Source: Hemileia vastatrix
Lineage: Eukaryota > Basidiomycota > Pucciniomycetes > Pucciniales > Zaghouaniaceae
NCBI GenBank assembly: GCA_030280995.1
Contig: JASXTE010000002.1
Coordinates: forward strand, 7,857,683 to 7,921,682
Length of the DNA stretch: 64,000 bases
Direction: 5' to 3'
Below, piece after piece: positions 56,750 to 64,000 of this stretch (its first letter is position 1; every line of letters begins with the position of its first letter). The notes below the pieces were generated by a model. It saw nothing but the letters and a program-made list of their open reading frames with translations. It made no database searches and was not told where the DNA came from. The position numbers and the translations under genes were made by a program.

Positions 56750-57740
56750 GGGTATAATACACAAGATTTGTTGAGCGTGAGAAATATTCTTCCCACACTA
56801 CTTTCTCTGACTCCTTCATTTATTAATTATTATTTTTACTTGTATTATGTTGAACTGCCCTACTCAAACTCCCACCCATCCACACCCCAAAGCGGATGGT
56901 GGAATTATTACACGGAAGTATTCCCAAAAATTCACAGCCTGAAAATCAATTTTCAAGGGGCCCTTTTGGTCTAGAAGCTTGGTTTGAGGTTTTCACGGGA
57001 TATTTAAGGATTTAAAGGTCTCTCAAAAAAAGGTATGTATTTCTAAAATCAATTTGATTAATTTACTCAAATATAAGAGGTAGATTTAAGATATCAATAT
57101 AAATTATAGATTAGAATTACGCTGTTGTAAATACTAAAGTTATAAAATATAGAAATAATTGTAGTGTTGTAATTGTAATAATAAAGGAAGTGATAAAATA
57201 ATGACCTGAAAAGCACAAAGTAAGAGGCCTTTTATAGGCAAAACATGAGGGAATAAAATATATGGAATTTACACCATGTATTGTAAGAATGTGAGAAAAA
57301 GAATGACTGAAAGGAGTACATATATGAAATAAGAATTAAATAATCTGGTACGTCAACAAGGACATCAAATTTATTAGCAATAAAGTTTGAGTTCCTTGGA
57401 CTGTCACAATTAATTACACAATAATTAATTAATTATATTACTTTCACGGGACTCCAGATCTCTCATTGAGGTAATATAATTGTTTTAAAGTTTTTTTATT
57501 ATAATTTTATTATTAAATTCTATTCCCATTGACTTATACCATTGAGCACGGTGTTAGGGAGTAAAAGTGTAAGGGAAATTTTATTTATACTAATTAATTA
57601 TACTACTTATTGTACTTAACTAGTTAATTGTAAGTAATACCTAAGTAGATAATTAATTATTAGTAAGAAGAAGGGGCGTGGCTTCAAATCAGTAAAATAA
57701 TTAATTATTTTACCAGTTAAGTCTAGTAGCCTGGCTGACA
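56750..57740 (-). repeat. Gypsy-2 copy 2 3' LTR (left limit uncertain)
   Basis: The right end GTAGCCTGGCTGACA at 57740 matches copy 1. Similarity is clear from about 56954 rightward, including TTTTGGTCTAGAAG, AGGTATGTATTTCT, GGCCTTTTATAGGC (minus-strand TATAAAAGG) and GAGCACGGTGTT. The left part has diverged too far to place the boundary. Confidence 0.6.
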
Positions 57741-57752
57741 CTCCCTCACTCT
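57741..57752 (-). promoter_or_regulatory. Gypsy-2 polypurine tract
   Basis: Minus-strand AGAGTGAGGGAG directly precedes the 3' LTR start TGTCAGCC. Confidence 0.7.
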
Positions 57753-57773
57753 AAAAAAACAATAAAAAAAATG

Positions 57774-58862
57774 TTATGATTTTTTCTTTTTATACTTTTT
57801 TAGTAGAGTAAGAAGCTTAGATATCTCCTTCCCAGGTATCCAAGAATCATATTCAGATGATTTATTCTTGAATCTCAATAAGTATTCTGTACCTTTTTCA
57901 GAAGTGACTATTCTGTCATTTAGATTTTTTTCAATTTCTGCTGTTTCAGTGATTTCATTTGGGGTTTTCTTTGGTCTTCCCCTCCTTTTTGGAAATAAAT
58001 CACTATTGGATGTGTAAGGTTTCAAAAGAGATATTGTAAAAACAGGATGTTTTCTGTCATATGGAGAATACAAAATAACCTCAACTGCATTATCTCCAAT
58101 CATTCTTCTGACAACAAATGGACCAACAAATGGATCTTTCAATTTGTTATTACCTTGTAAGTTGAAGTGGACTTTAGAAATCAACACTTCATCACCCTTT
58201 TTAAAAGTGTATTCTTTATGGGATTTTTCCCATCTCTTCTTCTCATATTCAATTGATTTTTCAATACATTTTTGAGCATGATTTCTGCATAGTTGTTGCA
58301 TTTGAAGAAAAGATTTTACAACAGGATGTATATCCAATTTAGGTATTTTGTTATTGAGAATTTGGGCAGGAGTATTTGGAACATATCCAATCCAGAGCTC
58401 AAAAGGCTTTCTTTGAGTAACAGAATGAACAGTGCTATTATAAGCAAATTCCAACCCAGAAAGTAAGGTAACCCAATCATGAGTGAATCTGTCATTATCT
58501 TTATACTCAAGGCCAAAGGCACAATACCTTCTAATCATGTCCTCTAAAGTCTGAATCATTCTTTCAGCTAAACCACCAGTCTGTGGATGGTGGGCAGTAG
58601 AAAGTTTCAGATCACAACCACAAACATCCATCAGAGACATCCAAAATTCAGAAGTAAATTTAGGGTCTCTGTCAGAGATTATGGCTTTAGGAAAACCAGA
58701 AGTATTAAACATATGAGACCACCATAAGAAAGCTAATTCTTTAGTGGAGACATCCTTGTGGGTAGGGATAAATTTACACATTTTTGTAAATCTGTCCACA
58801 ATAACCCAACAAGAGTTATAACTGTCTTTACCAACAATAGGCAATCCTGTTACAAAATCCAT
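57774..58862 (-). CDS. Gypsy-2 copy 2 integrase core with chromodomain-like tail
   Basis: A 362-codon open frame. MDFVTGLPIVG and CWVIVDRFTKMCKF hold the first Asp, ISDRDPKFTSEFW the second, and HPQTGGLAERMIQTLE the catalytic Glu. The GPF..R / HPVFTISLLKPY region follows, then a C-terminal segment TEYLLRFKNKSSEYDSWIPG that matches a chromodomain (YL.R.K......DSW.P). Chromovirus integrases use this module to target heterochromatin. The frame is complete, but it is separated from upstream pol by a one-base shift near 58880 (APWQIIN precedes MDFVTG in frame). Confidence 0.85.
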   Translation of the reverse strand: MDFVTGLPIVGKDSYNSCWVIVDRFTKMCKFIPTHKDVSTKELAFLWWSHMFNTSGFPKAIISDRDPKFTSEFWMSLMDVCGCDLKLSTAHHPQTGGLAERMIQTLEDMIRRYCAFGLEYKDNDRFTHDWVTLLSGLEFAYNSTVHSVTQRKPFELWIGYVPNTPAQILNNKIPKLDIHPVVKSFLQMQQLCRNHAQKCIEKSIEYEKKRWEKSHKEYTFKKGDEVLISKVHFNLQGNNKLKDPFVGPFVVRRMIGDNAVEVILYSPYDRKHPVFTISLLKPYTSNSDLFPKRRGRPKKTPNEITETAEIEKNLNDRIVTSEKGTEYLLRFKNKSSEYDSWIPGKEISKLLTLLKKYKKKKS

Positions 58863-58867
58863 GTTTA

Positions 58868-60103
58868 TTATCTGCCATGGTGCATTAATCCTGCTCTTTT
58901 ACCAGTTATAATTTTTGATTTTTGGCAAGAATCACAAGACTCAACATATAATTTCGTGTCTTCAGACATATTAACCCACCAAGCAGTGTTCTTAATTCTG
59001 ATCATTGTTTTTTCAAGATCAAAATGTCCAGCTAATATGTCATCATGACAAATTTTCAAGATGATTTCTCTCATAGAAGGAGGAATAACAATAACATTAC
59101 TCAACTTTCTCCTATAATATAGATATCCTTCATCAATTGAGAATTTACCTTTTTCCAAAGCCTTTTGGTACTTTGGTGGAAGGGTTTTGATTAATGCTTG
59201 TATTGAAGCATTCTTTGGATCATTTAATATGGTGCATAACTTTTTCAAGTCAGTGTCCTTATCATATGAGTCCAGAATAAGCTGTAATAGCTCTTCCTCC
59301 ATATCAACCACATATATCCCATGTATATGAATAATTTCATCCTCAGGATCATAAGCAGGATTAGAGTCATTATTTGGTAAAGGTAGCCTAAATAACATAT
59401 CCACATTTGAGTGAAAAATACCAGCCCTATGAATAATTGTCATTCTCCCTCTGTATTCTTGAACAGCTAACTGCCATCTGAACATATGTCTGTTTGGTGT
59501 TTTCAAGTTTAAAAGGGATTTAACTGCACTGCAGTCAGTGACAAGTTCAAATTTCTGGTCATCTAGGTAATAATGAAGCTTTTCTAGAGCCCACACTACA
59601 GCTAAACATTCTAATTGTGGAGCACCATATTTCAATTCACTATTTCTCAAGGTTCTTGAAATATAACAAATTACTACTTCTGAAACTTTATCATTTATCA
59701 CTTGTTCTTGATGGAGGGCAGCACCAAGACCAATGAAACTGGCATCAGTGTACAAAACAAATGGTTGATTAAAGTCAGGTAAAGCAAGAATTGGTGCTGA
59801 CATCAAACAGTGTTTCATAGTGTCAAAGGCTCTTTGTCTTTCACTATTCCAGACAAAAGCAACATCCTTTCTAGTTAATTGGGTAAGGGGTAAAGCTATG
59901 ACTTGGTAATTTTTAATATACTGTCTATAGTATCCACACATTCCCAAAAAACTTTGGAGCTCTCTCACTATAGTAGGAGCCTTCACCTGTTGTATGGCTG
60001 CCACTTTGTTCTGGTCAACACATATCTGTAAGCCTGAAACAACATGACCAAGAACTTTTAAAGAATGGAAACCAAATTTACATTTCTTCAAAGCAAGTGT
60101 CAT
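58868..60103 (-). CDS. Gypsy-2 copy 2 RNase H and integrase zinc-binding region
   Basis: Open for 411 codons. It starts in the RT connection (KKCKFGFHSLKVLGHVVS, FLGMCGYYRQYIKNY). RNase H follows with FVLYTDASFIGLGAALHQEQ, YGAPQLECLAVVWALEK and LVTDCSAVKSLL, then the HHCC zinc module (ILAGHFDLEKT, ESCDSCQKSK). It is cut off from RT by a TAA at about 60106 and from the integrase core by a frameshift. Confidence 0.8.
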   Translation of the reverse strand: MTLALKKCKFGFHSLKVLGHVVSGLQICVDQNKVAAIQQVKAPTIVRELQSFLGMCGYYRQYIKNYQVIALPLTQLTRKDVAFVWNSERQRAFDTMKHCLMSAPILALPDFNQPFVLYTDASFIGLGAALHQEQVINDKVSEVVICYISRTLRNSELKYGAPQLECLAVVWALEKLHYYLDDQKFELVTDCSAVKSLLNLKTPNRHMFRWQLAVQEYRGRMTIIHRAGIFHSNVDMLFRLPLPNNDSNPAYDPEDEIIHIHGIYVVDMEEELLQLILDSYDKDTDLKKLCTILNDPKNASIQALIKTLPPKYQKALEKGKFSIDEGYLYYRRKLSNVIVIPPSMREIILKICHDDILAGHFDLEKTMIRIKNTAWWVNMSEDTKLYVESCDSCQKSKIITGKRAGLMHHGR

Positions 60104-60109
60104 ATTTAT

Positions 60110-61900
60110 TTAATCCATTTTCTGGAATACTTTACATAGGTGGTTAAGATGGTCCTCAAATGTTTTTGAGAATATAATGATATCATCAATATAAACCAGC
60201 AGCCATCCTTCAATTATCTCTTGATGGAATGTGTTATCCATGACTTTTTGGAAAACTGAAGGGGAATTTTTAGGGCCAAATGGCATCCTAATATACTTAT
60301 AAATACCCATATGAGTGGCAATCATCAGAAAGTTCTGAGAATTTTTCTCAACAGGTACCTGGTGATATCCTTTGTTACCATCCAAACAGCTGATATATTT
60401 AGCACCCTGTAAAGTAGCATGTATAGAGCTAATTCTAGGTAAATGGTAGATATCATCAACAGTATAAGTATTTAGTGCCCTATAATCACCACATAACCTG
60501 GCTTTATCTTTTACATAAGAAATTAGGACAGGTGAGATAACACAATGTTTAAGTGTTTCAACTACCTTTTTAATAATATTCATTTTTAAAAGGGTTGAGA
60601 TATTGTCTTCAATATCTTTTCTCTTTGTGAGAGAAGCAGGATAAGGCTTCTTCTTTAAACTAGGTGGTATATCAGTTAATGGGCAAGACAATGAAAGTTT
60701 CATTTCATCTTTAACTAATCCCAGTTCATGTGACCCATGAGCAAAAGCCATAGGAAAAGACTTTATCAAGTTAATGATGGAATCTTTATCCTCACCAGAA
60801 AGTTGTTCTCCAAAAGAGGCATTGTCAATTTCAGACAAAAGGGCATGCATCTCTTTTGTAGATCTTCCTTTACATTGAACTACAGAATTACATGTGTTCA
60901 ATTCTGGTTTCAATAATAACTTTTTAGGGGAGGAAATCTTAAATTTTCTCTTCCCATTCATCCCCATTGTGAAACATTGGTTTGAGGGATCCAATTTTAT
61001 GCCATACTTGGTTAAAATATCATTCCCTACAATAAACCAATTGCTTAAGTTATCATTCTTCATGACAACAAAGTCACAAATAGCTCTTACAAAACCATGG
61101 TTATATTTGAAAAACACTGTGGCTTTGTATTTACCAATGGGGGACAAAACAGAGCCATAAACTTTCCAATTTTCAGAAATGATAGGCATCAGTTTTGATT
61201 TATAGTCTTGATCCACTGAAGCAAGTGCTATTTCAGAAACTACACTTCCTCCAGCTCCTGAATCCAGAACAACTTCAATGCTGGCTCCATTAATCAAGAC
61301 TGGTGCCTTAAGAGGGGCAATAACAATTGAGTTATCCTCAATGTTCTTTATGATCTCAGCATCTTCAACTGTAGATAAAGCATTATTATCAATATCAATA
61401 GTATTTAAATAATAAATATCCTCTTCCAGCATCAAGATTTCTTGTTGAGATTCATATGATATATTGCTGGCACAATCACTTGATGTATCATCCAGTGCTA
61501 CTGTGTCATCATCATGCTCCTCTGTTTGTTCTACAAGATTTATCTTCTTGTCACAAACATGGCCTTTCTGCCAAGGCTTGTTGCACTTGAAGCAAGTGTT
61601 TGTTGCATACTTTTTAGGTGCAACAGGGGCAGAAGGTTTACCAACCTTTTCCAGAGGTTTCTGTTGGTAAGTGGAGGGTTTCTCCAAAGGGGTCCTAGGA
61701 ATGAATCTTCTGGCATCATACTTGTTGTTTAGGAGGATCTCATTACAAATATTAATGAAAGAAGAGGGTTCTTTCGAGAACTCAGTCCTAGCCACTATCA
61801 AGTCTCTCAGAGACATTGGTAATTTATAAAGGATCCTGTCCTTCCATAAATCAAATTCCATATTTGGGTCCATTGACCTTAAGATTTTTACAAGTTTCAT
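60110..61900 (-). CDS. Gypsy-2 copy 2 gag end, protease and reverse transcriptase
   Basis: A 596-codon open frame. Zinc knuckle CFKCNKPWQKGHVC, an acidic spacer, protease (VVLDSGAGGSVVSE), then RT with LLKMNIIKKVVETLKHCVIS, ARLCGDYRALNTYTVDD, KYISCLDGNKGYHQVPVEK, FMPFGPKNSPSVFQ-like RMPFGPKNSPSVFQKVMD and catalytic YIDDIIIFSKT. Unlike Gypsy-1, this RT has the usual Y-I-D-D. It ends at a TAA just after FQKMD. Confidence 0.85.
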   Translation of the reverse strand: MKLVKILRSMDPNMEFDLWKDRILYKLPMSLRDLIVARTEFSKEPSSFINICNEILLNNKYDARRFIPRTPLEKPSTYQQKPLEKVGKPSAPVAPKKYATNTCFKCNKPWQKGHVCDKKINLVEQTEEHDDDTVALDDTSSDCASNISYESQQEILMLEEDIYYLNTIDIDNNALSTVEDAEIIKNIEDNSIVIAPLKAPVLINGASIEVVLDSGAGGSVVSEIALASVDQDYKSKLMPIISENWKVYGSVLSPIGKYKATVFFKYNHGFVRAICDFVVMKNDNLSNWFIVGNDILTKYGIKLDPSNQCFTMGMNGKRKFKISSPKKLLLKPELNTCNSVVQCKGRSTKEMHALLSEIDNASFGEQLSGEDKDSIINLIKSFPMAFAHGSHELGLVKDEMKLSLSCPLTDIPPSLKKKPYPASLTKRKDIEDNISTLLKMNIIKKVVETLKHCVISPVLISYVKDKARLCGDYRALNTYTVDDIYHLPRISSIHATLQGAKYISCLDGNKGYHQVPVEKNSQNFLMIATHMGIYKYIRMPFGPKNSPSVFQKVMDNTFHQEIIEGWLLVYIDDIIIFSKTFEDHLNHLCKVFQKMD

Positions 61901-62053
61901 TAAAAACTCAATAGGTTTATCAGTAGAAGAGCTATATCTAGTTTCCTCCTACTGCCTTTGTTGAGCCATTCTGAACTTGGAGCCACCAAATTGTGCTTTA
62001 ATCAATTTCTTCCAATCCTCCCATGAGTAGTCATTCCCATCCAGGAGAACAGA

Positions 62054-63222
62054 TTAATACCACATTAGGGCAACATTAGTGAACAAATAAATTAACTTGG
62101 ACAAAATTTCCTCATCTGGGAGTTTGTAAGAATTTTTTAAGTTATCAATTCTGCAAATAAATTTTTGCCAATCAGAGGAAGAATCACCATCAAATGTAGG
62201 ATATTGGTCAAGTTTTGGCCAATTCTTTTGATTTGAAGGAGTCTCCTTAGTACTAGCTTGTTTCTGAGTAAGAAGCAGCTGTAATTTCTCTAATTGGGCT
62301 GTAATCTCATTGTTTAATCCTTCTGTTGAAGATCCTGGTGCATCATCAGTCTTTGATGGAAACTCAGTGTTATCAACAGGTATTTCTGGAGCTATTTTTA
62401 CTTTAGATGAACTAGCCACAGGTAATATTTGAGCATCCTGCACTATATTTTCCTTCACATAAATGTCAGAATATTTCTGGTTATGCAACAATGAGTTCAA
62501 TTTTTCTTCAATGGTTGTTAGTCTTGTTTTCATTCTTGGAAGACTAGATAAACTCTCATTGATAGTTGCAAAAGATAACTGATTTTTATTTTGAAAAGAT
62601 GAAAAATGGTCATTCAATCTTTTCAGATTCATCTTATCTATCTCCACCTCCTGGCAACAGGCAGATACAGTATCTTTCATGTTAGACAAATCATTTTTTA
62701 TATTTTGCCATAAAGCAACTTTCTTTACATGGATTGCTTTGTAATGAGACAATTCATCAGAGACTCTCTGTGATTCACTTCTTAATGCTTGATAACCCTG
62801 ATCAGTTAACAAGCTATTATATCTCTGGGTCAATTGCATATTGTTCATTCTATGATTTTTTTTGGAAATAATATCTCTCAAGTACTCATCATTAATCCTT
62901 GCTTCATCTGGAGTGTTTCTCAATAAGGAAACTGAGTAACTTTCCAGACTCTCATAGAACTCAGGGTCAAGAGTTTCATCAATTACAGCCATATCATGGT
63001 TAATCATTGAGGTAGCAATTAAAAGTAATGGATTAGATACATGAGTTATCTGTCTACTGCTCCATGCCTCTACTGGTCTCAAGGTGTCTTCTTCCCTCTC
63101 AGATTTACCTGAAAGAACAGAATCAGCTACAAGAAAAGGCACTTGAGAATCAATAGAGGGATGTATCAGGGTTTGCTGGGTATGACCATATTGGGCTTTC
63201 TTCTTCTTTTTCTTCCTTGATA
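62054..63222 (-). pseudogene. Gypsy-2 copy 2 gag, middle portion
   Basis: Coiled-coil and capsid parts as in copy 1 (YNSLLTDQGYQALRSE, WPKLDQYPTFDGDSSSDW). It ends in LMWY followed by TAA where copy 1 has Glu, and then by a further stop at about 61951. The upstream join is destroyed by the MITE at 63223-63483. Confidence 0.75.
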
Positions 63223-63483
63223 CACTACGCAATATATGGGGTGGACTTGCTAGCAAGTCCCCAACCTGAACTCAGGCACAACTCAGATGGAACTCAGACT
63301 GAACTCATACTGAACTCATATTGAACTCTACTTGAAGACCCACCTAAAACTGTTCTGCTGAGTGGTGTTTATCCCTGATTGTATGGTTCCTTTGTCAATA
63401 GCTCAATGTGTGTTCAATCTGTGGTGAACTTGAGTCCAAGGTTGCAGACTTGCTAACAAGTCCGCCCCCCATATTGCGTGGTG
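63223..63483. mobile_element. CACTA-type MITE, 261 bp, inserted in Gypsy-2 gag
   Basis: Absent from Gypsy-2 copy 1, where the empty site reads CCTTGATAGGGGTGAGG. Ends: CACTACGCAATAT..GGACTTGCTAGCAAGTC on the left and, on the opposite strand, CACCACGCAATAT..GGACTTGTTAGCAAGTC on the right, about 44 bp of inverted repeat. The target duplication is ATA (63220-63222 and 63484-63486). CACTA start and 3-bp duplication are the CACTA superfamily signature. The interior has a repeated GAACTCA motif. Confidence 0.85.
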
Positions 63484-63997
63484 ATAGGGGTGAGGAGGTC
63501 TGGGGTTGACCTGGTTGGGCCTTGACGGACCTGCCTGAGGTAACTGATGCTGATTTTGAGACAGGTAGTCTCACTGAGTGTTTAACCAGTCCCACTGCCA
63601 CTTGGACACTTCCACCTTTTCTTGGGACTGGGGAGCCAATTTTTGTTGATCCCTCGGAGGAATAGGTTTCTTCTTCTCTTGAAGAAAGGTATCTATCCTT
63701 CTCACCTTTTCTTCCAGAGCATCTACCCTTGCCTTTAGTCTCAAGTTTTCTGTCCTTAGCTCCTTTATGTGAGTTGACAGATTCTTTACCTGTTGAGGCA
63801 ATGGCATCTTTTTTATCCTGAAGCCTTTTGGAAGTTCTTCTGGTGGGTTTATCATAGGCTTCTGATCCTGATTTGTGTCCACTAGGATTTCTACTTCTTC
63901 CATCTCTACATCCTGTTTGGGGCAAAGATTTATTAATCTGAGAAATTCTTCTTGTTAAAGGAGAACTTACAGAAGTAGGCTCATAATAATCAATCAA
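63484..63997 (-). pseudogene. Gypsy-2 copy 2 gag, 5' portion, cut by the window edge
   Basis: Two overlapping frames as in copy 1: one Ser/Lys-rich (SVSSPLTRRISQINKSLPQT) and one with a coiled coil (KNLSTHIKELRTENLRLKAR). The start codon lies beyond the window. The first frame reads on into the MITE. Confidence 0.55.
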
Positions 63998-64000
63998 GTC

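Larger units (their letters stand above)
56743..64000 (-). mobile_element. Gypsy-2 copy 2, chromovirus-type Ty3/Gypsy, runs off the right edge
   Basis: On the minus strand: gag, protease, RT, RNase H, integrase with chromodomain-like tail, polypurine tract and 3' LTR ending at 57740. The 5' LTR lies beyond the window. It is broken by a MITE in gag, a TAA in gag, a TAA between RT and RNase H, and a one-base frameshift before the integrase core. Confidence 0.8.

Overview
The window looks like a repeat-swollen, AT-rich fungal genome, most likely a rust fungus (Pucciniales, Basidiomycota). This is inference. It rests on short GT..AG introns (50-93 bp), a fungal Cdc25-type Ras exchange factor, a TET/JBP-like 2OG-Fe(II) oxygenase of the kind expanded in rusts, CACTA-type (Tnp2) transposase remains, and Ty3/Gypsy elements of the style common in rust genomes. 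I found no rRNA, tRNA or CRISPR. Nearly everything right of 5.3 kb is transposable-element sequence.

Layout. (1) 1-5.3 kb: a palindrome-containing repeat copy, then the one clear host gene, a five-exon minus-strand SH3/RasGEF gene. (2) 5.3-8.1 kb: gene-free, with three small TA-flanked MITEs. (3) 8.1-12.75 kb: a 4.6-kb Tc1/mariner-like transposon with about 640-bp terminal inverted repeats, a decayed transposase on the plus strand and a decayed accessory gene on the minus strand. (4) 12.75-21.2 kb: relic zone holding a Ty1/copia RT scrap, a second copy of the palindromic repeat, a Myb/SANT-type transposon protein relic with a coiled coil, and fragments resembling VPS3/VPS39-like and DMC1/RAD51 genes. 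(5) 21.3-25.58 kb: tandem repeats leading directly into an apparently intact two-exon TET/JBP-like oxygenase gene (336 aa), then further plus-strand exons. (6) 25.58-39.93 kb: a complete Ty3/Gypsy element on the minus strand (Gypsy-1) with 1094-bp LTRs. One LTR is split by a 1498-bp solo LTR, and the element carries two plus-strand (antisense) Cys-motif genes between pol and the 3' LTR. (7) 39.93-47.7 kb: two paralogous decayed accessory genes and a decayed Tnp2 transposase. Gypsy-1 appears to have landed inside the first accessory gene, so 21-25.6 kb and 39.9-47.7 kb may be one interrupted transposon. (8) 47.7-64 kb: a truncated Gypsy-2, a truncated second Gypsy-1 entered by a Gypsy-2 LTR, a solo-LTR-like unit, and a near-complete Gypsy-2 chromovirus running off the right edge, carrying a 261-bp CACTA MITE in gag.

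The most interesting signal is the oxygenase gene. It keeps its iron ligands (H229, D231, H294) and a candidate 2-oxoglutarate arginine (R307) next to genes of the probable same element that are riddled with stops. In one neighbour all five in-frame stops are TGA, as expected if CGA codons decay by methyl-CpG deamination. A mobile 5-methylcytosine oxidase in a CpG-methylated transposon landscape would be a coherent system, but the link between the genes is inference. The second is the pair of antisense Cys-motif genes in Gypsy-1, with nearby structured repeats.
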